Of a stretch of 64,000 nt of DNA, positions 44,554-53,713 are shown piece by piece. How positions within the stretch are numbered: the first letter of the stretch is position 1; each line of letters opens with the position of its first letter. The notes beneath the pieces are model-generated. The model did no database searches. It was not told where the DNA came from and was given only the letters and a program-made list of their open reading frames with translations. The stretch comes from Halothiobacillus sp964655215 (GTDB lineage: Bacteria > Pseudomonadota > Gammaproteobacteria > Halothiobacillales > Halothiobacillaceae): assembly GCA_964655215.1 (NCBI GenBank), contig CAZZMW010000002.1:186001-250000 (forward strand), read 5' to 3'. The translations under genes and the position numbers were made by a program.

Positions 44554-45921
44554 ATGAACACAGCATTCGATCTGATTGTATTAGGTGGTGGTTCAGGCGG
44601 CTTGGCTGTGGCCGAGCGGGCCGTGCAATATGGACGGCGCGTGGCCGTGATCGAACCTGCACATCTTGGCGGTACGTGTGTAAATCTGGGATGCGTGCCG
44701 AAAAAAGTCATGTGGTATGCGGCCAACATGGCACACGCACGACATGAGGCGGAGGGCTGGGGCTTCCCTCCGGTACATGATCAGATCGATTTCGGTAAAC
44801 TCGTCGCCGGGCGCAATCAGTACGTGAGCAACATCCGTACGTTCTGGAATGGCTATGCCGACGACCTGGGGATAACCGTTATTCACGGGCGAGGTGTACT
44901 GACCTCGGCGACAACGGTGGCCGTGAACGAGCAAACCTACACCGCGCCGCACATTGTGCTCTCCACGGGCGGGGTGCCCTTCGTGCCGCCGGTGCCGGGT
45001 GCCGAGCTGGGAATCAATTCAGACGGCTTTTTTGATTTGGATATATTGCCATCCCGCGTGGCCGTGATCGGTGGCGGGTATATCGGCGTGGAGCTTGCCG
45101 GGGTTCTGCGTTCGCTTGGCAGTGCTGTGACCTTGCTGGATATGCTCGATTCGGTGATTGCGCCGTTCGACGTCATGCTGCGGGAAACGGCTACCGAGAA
45201 TCTACAGAATCTTGGCGTTGAGTTGCACCTGCCTTTCCGTGTGCAGCAACTCACGCAGATGGCTGAGGGCAAGTTCATCAAGTCGGCTGGCGGGGAAATG
45301 CTCGGGCCGTTCGACGAAATCATCTGGGCCGTGGGTCGTGCACCGAATACACGTTCATTGGGTCTTGAGGCGGCTGGAGTCACTGTGCAGCCGAACGGCA
45401 TCATCCCGACGGACGAGTATCAGAACACCAATGTGCCCGGTATTTATGCCATTGGCGACATTACCGGGCGTGCACCGCTGACACCGGTTGCCATCGCGGC
45501 GGGTCGGCAACTGGCCGAGCGACTCTTCAACGGAAAAACGCAGGCCAGGCTCGATTACAGCAACATTCCTACGGTCGTTTTTGCCCATCCGCCGATTGGT
45601 ACCGTCGGCCTCACCGAGGATGCCGCGCGGGCGGAATTCGGTGATGAGGCGGTGACCATCTACGAAACCCGCTTCACACCCATGCGTTATGCCTTGTCTG
45701 CGCAAGGCTTCAAAACGGCGATGAAGCTGGTTTGCGCGGGTGAGGAGCAACGCGTCGTCGGTCTGCATCTGGTCGGTGATGGGGTCGACGAAATGCTGCA
45801 AGGTTTTGCGGTAGCGGTGAAGGCCGGTCTGACCAAGGCTCAGTTCGACGCCACGGTGGCCATTCACCCTACGGCATCGGAAGAGCTCGTGACCATGAAA
45901 ACGCCTCGCGGCCAAGATTGA
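44554..45921 (+). CDS. gor: Glutathione-disulfide reductase
   Basis: FAD/NADPH enzyme regenerating GSH. FAD motif VLGGGSGGLAVAERA, redox-active pair GGTCVNLGCVPKK, NAD(P) motif VIGGGYIGVELAGVL, and C-terminal IHPTASEELVTM with the partner-subunit histidine identify it. 455 residues. The 173-base gap after the peroxiredoxin gene suggests its own promoter or a processed leader; no clear terminator is seen there. Confidence 0.96.
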   Translation: MNTAFDLIVLGGGSGGLAVAERAVQYGRRVAVIEPAHLGGTCVNLGCVPKKVMWYAANMAHARHEAEGWGFPPVHDQIDFGKLVAGRNQYVSNIRTFWNGYADDLGITVIHGRGVLTSATTVAVNEQTYTAPHIVLSTGGVPFVPPVPGAELGINSDGFFDLDILPSRVAVIGGGYIGVELAGVLRSLGSAVTLLDMLDSVIAPFDVMLRETATENLQNLGVELHLPFRVQQLTQMAEGKFIKSAGGEMLGPFDEIIWAVGRAPNTRSLGLEAAGVTVQPNGIIPTDEYQNTNVPGIYAIGDITGRAPLTPVAIAAGRQLAERLFNGKTQARLDYSNIPTVVFAHPPIGTVGLTEDAARAEFGDEAVTIYETRFTPMRYALSAQGFKTAMKLVCAGEEQRVVGLHLVGDGVDEMLQGFAVAVKAGLTKAQFDATVAIHPTASEELVTMKTPRGQD

Positions 45922-45943
45922 TCCATTAGGCGGATCCTGACTT

Positions 45944-46864
45944 ATGTTTCTTGAAACCCGCCACCTGCGCACCATTCGTGCAGTGGCCGAGAGTGACTCC
46001 CTGGCGCTGGCTGCGGAACAGCTGCACCTGACGCAGTCCGCGCTGTCTCATCAGATTCGCGCGATTGAAGACTATTACGGATTGACGCTGTTTTCCCGCC
46101 GCTCGCGGCCCATGCAGCCCACGCCAGCCGGTCGGCGATTTTTGCAGGCGGCAACCCAAATATTGCCGTTGATGGAGGATCTGGATCGGGATTTGCGGCA
46201 ACTTGCCGGCGGAGATACCGGGCGGCTGTTTATTGCCCTGGAATGCCACTCGTGCTTTTCATGGCTATTGCCGACCCTGAATGCCTACCGTGAACAGTGG
46301 CCGAATATCGATACAGACTTGTCGCTGTCTCATAGTTTCGAGGCCCTGGATGCGCTGAAGCGCGGCCTCGTGGACGTGGTTGTCAGCTCCGATCCGATCG
46401 ATGATCCCGAAATCAGTTTTGTTCCCCTGTTTCACTATGAAGTCGTACTCGCACTTCCACCCCAGCACCCCTTGGTTGCGGAAGAGGTCATTAAACCGCA
46501 CATGTTGGCTTCGGAAACGGTGATTACCTATCCTGTGAATCGTAATCGGCTGGATATTTTTTCTCGCTTTCTGACCCCGGCAGGAGTCGAGCCTGCGGCC
46601 ACGCGAAGCTCGGAGTTGACCGTGATGATCGCTCAATGGGTCGCCAGTAACCGGGGTGTAGCCGCATTACCCGCCTGGGCCATCGTTGATGAACTCACAC
46701 AAGGCAGCATCATTGCGCGCCCACTGGGCGAGGGCGGTATGCACACGACGCTTTATCTTGCCTTCCGTCGGCAAGAGCGTGATCAGGCTTATGTGGCGGC
46801 CTTCATTGAAACGGCGCGTGCGGCGGCACTGAAGACTCTGAAGGATATTCGGCTCGCGTCCTGA
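45944..46864 (+). CDS. metR: LysR-type regulator MetR
   Basis: N-terminal winged HTH (SDSLALAAEQLHLTQSALSHQIRAIE) and a LysR substrate domain with ALECHSCFSWLLPTLNAYREQWP and ASETVITYPVNRNRLDIF, both strongly MetR-like. MetR activates metE/metH with homocysteine as co-factor. No met gene is adjacent; it lies 22 bases after gor, linking sulfur amino acid control to thiol metabolism (inference). Length 306 fits. Confidence 0.92.
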   Translation: MFLETRHLRTIRAVAESDSLALAAEQLHLTQSALSHQIRAIEDYYGLTLFSRRSRPMQPTPAGRRFLQAATQILPLMEDLDRDLRQLAGGDTGRLFIALECHSCFSWLLPTLNAYREQWPNIDTDLSLSHSFEALDALKRGLVDVVVSSDPIDDPEISFVPLFHYEVVLALPPQHPLVAEEVIKPHMLASETVITYPVNRNRLDIFSRFLTPAGVEPAATRSSELTVMIAQWVASNRGVAALPAWAIVDELTQGSIIARPLGEGGMHTTLYLAFRRQERDQAYVAAFIETARAAALKTLKDIRLAS

Positions 46865-46900
46865 TCCACATTCCTGGAGCGTGTTGGTTTGAGGCAGGGC

Positions 46901-49525
46901 CTAGAGAACGTTGTCGGTCTCTGCTGATGGTGCATCGTCTGCGGGGCTGAGTTCGGCCAGCGGTACTTCCTGTGCAAACAACTGTCCCTGGGCCCAGGAA
47001 ATGCCTGCTGCCCGAACGGCGGCGAGTTGTTCTGTCGTTTCGACTTCCTGCGCAATTATGGTGACGGACAAAGCCCGCGCCAGACCCAGAAGGCTGTCGA
47101 TAAACGCCCGATCCCTTGCGATCTGGCCACGATTGGTAATCCAGTCGACATCGATTTTCACATAGTCAACGGTATGGCGGCGGAGATGCTGGAAGATCCA
47201 GTGGCCTGGAGTCGCCTGGTCAATCGCAAATTTGAAGTCGAACCCGTGCAATGCTTCGATAAAGCGATCGAACAGATTCAAATCGGCCAGCGATTCACGC
47301 TCATTCAATTCGAAAACGAGTTGGCTGCGTGCCATGCCGGCGGCGTCCATCAGGCGTGCGATGTCCGGAAGGAATGATTTGGCACGCACCGTCCGGGGCG
47401 AAATGTTGATGAAGATCAGACCGTCACAATTTTCGGCGACTTCAGGGCAAATAAGCTCTGTCATCAGTTGACGGTCGAAGGTTTCGGCTTGGCCGCGCCG
47501 TTCGACCATGCCGAGAAAATCCCGGGCCATGACCCATCGGTCGCCGATATTCAGCTGCGCCAGAACTTCCATGCCGACCCGTTCCAGCAGCAGATTTGCC
47601 AGTGGTTCGACCACGGCATCCTGAATGGCGAAAATGGGTTGGAACAAAATGCGCGGCGGCCGTTCGGTCAGCGCTTCCAAGATATCCTGATCCTCGATGG
47701 GCTGCTCTTGCAGGTCGGCCAATGGCGCTTCGGGGTTGGGAAGGGCGAATTGATTCTTGCCGCTGAGTTTGGCGCGATACATCTGTGCGTCCGCTACGGA
47801 GAACAGGCTGCGTGCTGAGTCGGTGTGGGTGGGGCCGATGCCGATGCCAATCGATAATGAAACCCCGACCGTATGCCCATCCGGTGTTTTCATCGACAAA
47901 TTCCGTATTCGGGCAAGCAGCCGGTCGGCCACCATGATGCATTCCTTCTCTCCGGCCTCGGGCAGAATGGCCGTGAACTCATCACCGCCATAGCGGGCAA
48001 GGATATCCCCGGTGCGCAGGCCATCTTGCAGGCATTCGGACACCTGGCGCAGGAAGGAGTCACCGAAGGTGTGACCGAAGCTGTCGTTGACGATCTTGAA
48101 GTCATCAATATCAATGACAAACAGGCCGAACTGGTAGCCATGTCGCTGCGCTCGGCCCATTTCATAATCCAGCAGAGACCAGAACATGCGCTGGTTGTAC
48201 ATTTGTGTCAGCGGATCGCGCGTGGCGTAAAACTCCAGATCCTCGGTGTGCTTTTCAATGGCGCGCACCGAGCCCACAACGTTCAGCATGGTGGAGAGAA
48301 TCGATTCGATCAGCAGGCGTTCGACTTGGGATTGGCCTAGGGAGCTGGGCAGGATAAGGCCGACCAGGCCGTGGATGGACGGGTTGTCCATCGTGATTTC
48401 CTTGGTGCGCAGATCCAGTTGTCGGGCATTGTCGAGCGGCGGTCTGCTGGATGGGTCGAGGCTGTGTTGCCGGGGAACGAAATCGCTAGCAACCAGCCCC
48501 AGGGTTTCTCCCACGATTTGCTGGACGCGCTGACTCATGGTTGCGGCGACCGTCTCATTGATGGCATCGAACCAGAACAGCTCCACATTGGCGGGCCGGT
48601 CGCCGACCGCAAATGCGGTGAATACACCATGAACGGTTTGTACTGTGTTGATTTCCTTGAGCAGGTCGCGAACGTAGCGTCGCCAATCGCGCACGACATC
48701 AGAGGTGATGACGAAACGCTCAAGCAGGCGGATTTCGAACTCGAGCAAATCCCGATCTACCGCCAGATGACGCACTTTATCAGTCAGGCCATCGACTTCG
48801 ATCAGTACGTCATCCAGTTCGGAAAAGCCGGTCCGTGCGTCGCTGAAGCGAATGTGGGTCAAGTCTTCCACCCGCTCCAGACGGCTGATGATGTTCTTGA
48901 GGCCGGTGATCGAGCGGCTCATGCGCCCACCCAGCAGCAGGGCGATCATGAGGGCGGCCACCAGCGGGATCGGCATGATGATCAAGAGCTTGTTGACGAG
49001 ATCCTCGTGCGCCTTTGACGTGAGATGGGACACCGATTGAGTGATCGAGAGCACGCCCAGCACATTGCCCGCTTGCGCGTTGGTGTGGCACTTCAGACAT
49101 TGCGCTTCGGCAATGAGCGGGCGGTCGTAACGAATCATGCCATCATGCATCTGTGTCTGGATTTTGCCATCGGCAAAGGCCGATATTGCCAATGCGTCCG
49201 GATCGGGTTGTTCGATGGGGCCGAACAGCGCAATCACTTTACTGCCGCGGTACAGTTCGATGCGGGCACCGGAGTCGTTGCCTTGGGTGCGGATGGCTTT
49301 CAGAAATTCGTTGAGCTGCGCACGGGACCAGCCCTGACGCATGATTTGATACATCGCATTGAAGGTGCCGTCAGCCAGCGAAGCAGACATGTCAACGGCG
49401 GATTGGCGTACGGTACGCTCAAAAACGCCGGCCGTTGCCCAATACATGGCAATGGCGACCAGAATAGAAACCGCGAGGGCTGAGCTAACGATCAGTAGCC
49501 GAATCGAACGTAACCATCGCCCCAT
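46901..49525 (-). CDS. Heme-c sensor GGDEF protein with degenerate EAL domain
   Basis: Membrane protein of about 874 residues. Helices near residues 8-30 and 185-204 flank a periplasmic sensor containing AEAQCLKCHTN, a CxxCH heme-c attachment motif (cysteines about 143 and 146). A HAMP-like segment and a GAF-like region follow. The GGDEF domain (ARYGGDEFTAIL, about residue 512) has an intact RxxD inhibitory site (RTGD, five residues before). The EAL-like domain is degraded: EPL replaces EAL, ELNERES stands for the ExTES motif, and IDQATPG replaces DDFGTG, so it should not hydrolyse c-di-GMP. The first frame codon is TTG at 49534; ATG at 49525 is preferred for spacing from AGGA. It converges on metR. 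Confidence 0.92.
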   Translation of the reverse strand: MGRWLRSIRLLIVSSALAVSILVAIAMYWATAGVFERTVRQSAVDMSASLADGTFNAMYQIMRQGWSRAQLNEFLKAIRTQGNDSGARIELYRGSKVIALFGPIEQPDPDALAISAFADGKIQTQMHDGMIRYDRPLIAEAQCLKCHTNAQAGNVLGVLSITQSVSHLTSKAHEDLVNKLLIIMPIPLVAALMIALLLGGRMSRSITGLKNIISRLERVEDLTHIRFSDARTGFSELDDVLIEVDGLTDKVRHLAVDRDLLEFEIRLLERFVITSDVVRDWRRYVRDLLKEINTVQTVHGVFTAFAVGDRPANVELFWFDAINETVAATMSQRVQQIVGETLGLVASDFVPRQHSLDPSSRPPLDNARQLDLRTKEITMDNPSIHGLVGLILPSSLGQSQVERLLIESILSTMLNVVGSVRAIEKHTEDLEFYATRDPLTQMYNQRMFWSLLDYEMGRAQRHGYQFGLFVIDIDDFKIVNDSFGHTFGDSFLRQVSECLQDGLRTGDILARYGGDEFTAILPEAGEKECIMVADRLLARIRNLSMKTPDGHTVGVSLSIGIGIGPTHTDSARSLFSVADAQMYRAKLSGKNQFALPNPEAPLADLQEQPIEDQDILEALTERPPRILFQPIFAIQDAVVEPLANLLLERVGMEVLAQLNIGDRWVMARDFLGMVERRGQAETFDRQLMTELICPEVAENCDGLIFINISPRTVRAKSFLPDIARLMDAAGMARSQLVFELNERESLADLNLFDRFIEALHGFDFKFAIDQATPGHWIFQHLRRHTVDYVKIDVDWITNRGQIARDRAFIDSLLGLARALSVTIIAQEVETTEQLAAVRAAGISWAQGQLFAQEVPLAELSPADDAPSAETDNVL

Positions 49526-49702
49526 TGATGTCAATTTCCTAAAAAGCCTTGAGCAGGGATCGCATCAGACGACCCAGATCGCCCGAGGCGTTGCGACCTT
49601 CCAGTGCCATTATTAATGTTTGTTTAACAAGCAAGTGTAAACGAGAAGGCGTTTAATCGGGATCAGGCTTTCTGCGGGGGGTATTAATAAATCAGGATGT
49701 TC

Positions 49703-50386
49703 TTAATTGACTCGAGGGTGGTCATCGCTCGATGCCATATCGGCGGTCGGATCGTCGCTCCCTTCCTCCGGGAGTTCGGGGGGGTATGGCAGGCCGCCCG
49801 AGTTAAGCCATTCGTCCAGAATGGCGCGGGCTTGGGGAACCCCGCTACCACGCAAGCCGGAAAAAGGCAGCCAGTGAACGTTTGCAAGAGATGCTTCTTT
49901 CTTGAGGGCGAATATTGCTTTGCTGATTTCGTTCTGACTGAGTTTGTCGGCCTTGTTCAGCAGGCACAGAACCGGTAGCTGACGATCCTGCGCGTATTCG
50001 ATCATCTGGCGGTCGGTTTCTTTGAGGGGGTGGCGAATGTCCATGATGACGACGACACCAGCCAGTGACCGGCGTTCGGCAAAGTAGGCGGCCAGAGCCT
50101 CGCCCCAGCGTCGCCGCATGGCTTCAGGTACCTTCGCGTAACCGTAGCCGGGCAAATCCACCAGTCGGCGGCTTTCGTCATGCAGGCCAAAAAGGTTGAT
50201 CAGCTGGGTTCGTCCGGGGGTGCGGGATGTTCTGGCCAGGCCCTTTTGCCCAACCAGCGCATTGAGTACGGTTGATTTTCCGGCGTTCGAACGTCCTGCA
50301 AAAGCCACTTCGGCGCCAAAATCGGCGGTCAGTTCCTTGGGCGACGGGGCGCTCTTGATGAAATAAGCCGTTCTAAAATCCATCAT
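49703..50386 (-). CDS. engB: Ribosome-biogenesis GTPase YsxC/EngB
   Basis: Small GTPase for 50S assembly. G1 is GRSNAGKST, G3 DLPGYGYAKV, G4 NKADKLS, G5 SGLRGSG. ATG at 50386 gives about 227 residues; the frame is open to 50482 but the extra 32 residues are not conserved. An acidic tail of about 30 residues ends the protein. Divergent from cytochrome c4, a common gammaproteobacterial arrangement. Confidence 0.96.
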   Translation of the reverse strand: MMDFRTAYFIKSAPSPKELTADFGAEVAFAGRSNAGKSTVLNALVGQKGLARTSRTPGRTQLINLFGLHDESRRLVDLPGYGYAKVPEAMRRRWGEALAAYFAERRSLAGVVVIMDIRHPLKETDRQMIEYAQDRQLPVLCLLNKADKLSQNEISKAIFALKKEASLANVHWLPFSGLRGSGVPQARAILDEWLNSGGLPYPPELPEEGSDDPTADMASSDDHPRVN

Positions 50387-50642
50387 CACATCGGGCTCCA
50401 GGTCATGAACGTTCCGCGTCGGACCAGCCGCGCGGCTCGTTTGCCGGTATAAATAAACCCCGTCTAATGGGGTATTGATCAATCCGAATCCCGCCCCGAG
50501 CTTATCGCTGCTAAACTGCGAAGGTTTCAGTGGGCAGGGTCACTATTGGGTGGCATTGTTTCACAGATTGGGTCGGGGCGTGTGCCGCGACGAATTTGCC
50601 GTCCGTCGGGTCGGTGTGTGCTCGGGGTCCGATGCCTTGAGG

Positions 50643-50655
50643 CCGGACATTTTTC
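50643..50655 (+). repeat. Leader 13-mer shared with lptM
   Basis: CCGGACATTTTTC, 26 bases before the cytochrome c4 ATG. The same 13-mer stands at 41967-41979, 22 bases before lptM. In both, AGAAC follows at the same distance. Confidence 0.4.
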
Positions 50656-50681
50656 CGAATAGATTTTAGAACAGGTGCCCC

Positions 50682-51347
50682 ATGAGTCGATCAGGTTTGA
50701 GTTCATCACGTTTGCCCGTCGTGGCGCTTTTGTTCCGTCGTGCCGCACTGCCCTTTGTGCTTGGTGTCGGTATCACGTTGACGGGAAGCGCTGTTGCTCT
50801 GGCTGGAGGTGATGTGGAAGCCGGACACGAAGCCAGTAAAACCTGCGCCGCCTGCCATGGTGCCGATGGCAACAGCATGGTGCCTATGTTCCCTTCTATC
50901 GCGGGGCAACCGGCTGGCTATATCGCTGAACAGCTGCATGCCTTCCGTGACGGCAACCGTGTCAATGCCTTGATGAGCCCGCAGGCCAAGGCATTGACCG
51001 ATCAGCAAATCATGGATCTGGCCGCATATTTCGCTGCGCAGAAGAGAGTGGTGAAAGCGGCGTCGACTGAAGAGTCCATCCCCGGTGCGCATTTGTGGAA
51101 GTTTGGTGGCCATTCGAATACCGTGGCAGCCTGTGCGGCTTGTCATGGACCGCAGGGGCAGGGCAACCAGCCCGCTGGATTTCCGGCGCTGCGTGGCTTG
51201 ACGCCGCAGTACATCACCGAATCATTGATGGCGTATCGCAAGGATGAGCGCAAGACTGCACACGCAGACATCATGGTCAGTATCGCCAGCAAGTTGAGCG
51301 ACGATGACATCAAGGATGTGGCTCAACATATCGCCACGTTCCACTGA
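50682..51347 (+). CDS. Diheme cytochrome c4
   Basis: Periplasmic, membrane-associated electron carrier with two class I cytochrome domains. Signal peptide (FVLGVGITLTGSAVALA), then CAACHGADGNS and CAACHGPQGQG heme sites. Each domain has a later Met-containing segment (NALMSPQAKALTDQ, HADIMVSIASKLSDDD) for the axial ligand. The two-fold repeat and 221 residues are standard. The maturation genes resB-ccsA follow directly, so the product is near its assembly factors. Confidence 0.95.
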   Translation: MSRSGLSSSRLPVVALLFRRAALPFVLGVGITLTGSAVALAGGDVEAGHEASKTCAACHGADGNSMVPMFPSIAGQPAGYIAEQLHAFRDGNRVNALMSPQAKALTDQQIMDLAAYFAAQKRVVKAASTEESIPGAHLWKFGGHSNTVAACAACHGPQGQGNQPAGFPALRGLTPQYITESLMAYRKDERKTAHADIMVSIASKLSDDDIKDVAQHIATFH

Positions 51348-51361
51348 TTCTTGATATCACC

Positions 51362-51400
51362 GGGCCGTTTTGGTTTGTGTATCGGCGGCCCAGATGCATG
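51362..51400 (+). terminator. Possible weak terminator after cytochrome c4
   Basis: GGGCCG (51362-51367) can pair with CGG-GGCCC (51383-51391, one bulge), with a T-run (51401-51407) some bases later. The long loop and the gap to the T-run make it weak. Confidence 0.35.
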
Positions 51401-51537
51401 TTTTTTTGAATGTCCGACGATAGGGCTCGGGAACTTGTACCCCAATAGCCACTCGAAAAAATCCCGTTAGATATCCTGCCCTCCGATTGGGGCAACCAAG
51501 ACCTACGATTACCTACCATATTTTGTAAAGGCTGCGC

Positions 51538-53640
51538 ATGTCCGAGACCCATCAAACTGCCGAACTGAACCCGCCCAAGTCGGCAGGTGCCCAGCCGGGC
51601 GCGGCGCACCCTCGCTCGCAGGGTGTTACCAAGCGTATTCTGTTGTGGCTGACATCAATGAACCTTGCGGTAACGCTTCTGGTGATTCTGGCGATTGCCT
51701 CAGTCATCGGCACGGTGCTCAAGCAGAACGAATCCTTCAACAGCTATCTGGATGTGTTCGGGCCGTTCTGGTTCGCTGTGTTCCGGAACCTGTCGTTGTA
51801 CGATGTGTACTCCGCTACTTGGTTCGTTGCCATCCTGCTGTTTTTGGTGGCCTCCACGTCATCGTGCGTGGCACGCAACGCGCCGGCGTTCCTGCGTGAT
51901 ATCCGCAGCTTCCGCCTGAATGCCCAGGAAAAGTCGCTTCGTGCCTTTGCACACAAGGCAGATATGAAATCCGATGCCAAGCCCGAGTCACTGGTTGCGC
52001 CCATACAGGCGCTTCTTGAGCGGGCGGGCTTCAAAAGCCGGGTGAAAACCCAGCCGCACGAAATTCTGATTTCCGGGCGCAAAGGGGGCATGAACCGGAT
52101 CGGTTATGTGTTGACCCATATGGGCATCATTGTGATTCTGCTCGGCGGCCTGCTCGACAGCAAAATGCAGCTCAAACTCATGGATGCGCTGGGGATGGTC
52201 AAGGTGGAAACCGCCAATATTCCCGTCAGTGAAGTACCGGCCATCAGCAAGATTCATGTCGGTGGTTTGCAGGCGTTCCGTGGCACGGTGAACATCCCCG
52301 AGCATAAATGGGGTGATGTGGTCTTTATCGGTTTGAAGGATGGGTACGTTGTTCAGGATCTGCCCTTCAAGATCTTTGTGAACAAATTCTCCATCGAGCA
52401 TTACGACACCGGCATGCCCAAGTCGTATATGTCGAACGTGACACTGACGAACAAGGAAACGGGGCAGCAGGTCACCAAGACCATTGAGGTCAACCACCCT
52501 TTGCATTACATGGGGTACAACATTTTCCAATCGAGCTTCGGCGATGGCGGAACGAAACTGAAGATGGAAGCCTGGCAATTGTCAGGAAAGGCGGGGGTGG
52601 CGCAACCCGTCGACTCAGCGGTTTTCGCCAAGAAGAGCTTTGATTTCGGTGGTCAGAACTATCAGCTCGAATTCACCGATTTCCGTTTGTACAACATCAA
52701 TCCCGTAATGGATAAGGACGGCGTGGTTCATCAGAAGAACTACGGGCCTTCGGTGACATTCAAGCTACGTAACGCGGCGGGCGAAGCCATCGAGTACCAG
52801 AACTACTTTCTGCCGATTACCTTCAATGGGCATCAGTATTTCCTGAGTGGTGTGAAGCGCAGCATTGGTGGTCAGCAGCAGTTTCTGTACATTCCTGCCG
52901 ATCAAAAAGGGTCGATTGATACCTTCATGGCCTATCTGGCTACGCTTTCCGATCAGGCGGAAATGCAGCAGATTGCCGCGCGCCTGATTGGTGACGTGAG
53001 TTCATCGGCAGATGGCAAGGGTGCAATGTCCAACGAGAAACTGACACAATCAGCCAGTGCGTCGATCGCAGAATTGGTGCATGTCTTTGTCCAGCAGGGC
53101 TTCCCCGCCATGCAGGCGAAAATCGAATCGGCCCTGACTCAGCGAAAACTGAGCCCGGAGGCCAGCAAGAAGGCCGAGCAGGCATCGATTAGTGTGGTTC
53201 GTTCCGTACTTGAGCGCGCATTCCTGGAAACCTTGGCTGCGCAGGATGGAAAGCAGGAATTTACCGATCAGGATGCCAAATTCTTCGATGATGCAATGGA
53301 CGCCATCTCGGCCATGTCTGCCTATGGCTCGCCAATTTTCGTGCAGCCCACGAGCTTTGAGCAGATTCAGTCCACCGGACTGGAAGTCTCACGTGCGCCG
53401 GGCGCCATCTGGGTCACCATCGGATCGATCATGCTGGTGATCGGGATTTTCATGAATTTCTACATTCACTACCGTCGGCAATGGGTATTGCTGAAACCTG
53501 AGGATGAAGGTACTCGCATTTTGCTGGCCGGGTCCGATATTCGTAAAAACATTGATTTTGACAAGGATTTTGCGGTGTTCAGCAGTGAACTTATGGCCGC
53601 TACGGAGTCGAAACCTTCAGAGAGTGAAAGACCGGCTTAG
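51538..53640 (+). CDS. resB: System II cytochrome c biogenesis protein ResB (Ccs1)
   Basis: Membrane half of the CcsBA heme-lyase that attaches heme to apocytochromes in the periplasm. Helices near residues 38-60, 78-105 and 178-200, a large periplasmic domain with PLHYMGYNIFQSSFGD, and a final helix near 622-645 (IWVTIGSIMLVIGIFMNFYI) fit ResB. The 700 residues are at the upper end of the family, like other beta/gammaproteobacterial ResB. ccsA follows after 73 bases. Confidence 0.95.
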   Translation: MSETHQTAELNPPKSAGAQPGAAHPRSQGVTKRILLWLTSMNLAVTLLVILAIASVIGTVLKQNESFNSYLDVFGPFWFAVFRNLSLYDVYSATWFVAILLFLVASTSSCVARNAPAFLRDIRSFRLNAQEKSLRAFAHKADMKSDAKPESLVAPIQALLERAGFKSRVKTQPHEILISGRKGGMNRIGYVLTHMGIIVILLGGLLDSKMQLKLMDALGMVKVETANIPVSEVPAISKIHVGGLQAFRGTVNIPEHKWGDVVFIGLKDGYVVQDLPFKIFVNKFSIEHYDTGMPKSYMSNVTLTNKETGQQVTKTIEVNHPLHYMGYNIFQSSFGDGGTKLKMEAWQLSGKAGVAQPVDSAVFAKKSFDFGGQNYQLEFTDFRLYNINPVMDKDGVVHQKNYGPSVTFKLRNAAGEAIEYQNYFLPITFNGHQYFLSGVKRSIGGQQQFLYIPADQKGSIDTFMAYLATLSDQAEMQQIAARLIGDVSSSADGKGAMSNEKLTQSASASIAELVHVFVQQGFPAMQAKIESALTQRKLSPEASKKAEQASISVVRSVLERAFLETLAAQDGKQEFTDQDAKFFDDAMDAISAMSAYGSPIFVQPTSFEQIQSTGLEVSRAPGAIWVTIGSIMLVIGIFMNFYIHYRRQWVLLKPEDEGTRILLAGSDIRKNIDFDKDFAVFSSELMAATESKPSESERPA

Positions 53641-53713
53641 CGCGACGCCGTCACGCCGGGTGAATCAATAGCCATGAGGCTCGAACTGTTTCCGATTTGA
53701 GGAGTTACTTGAA

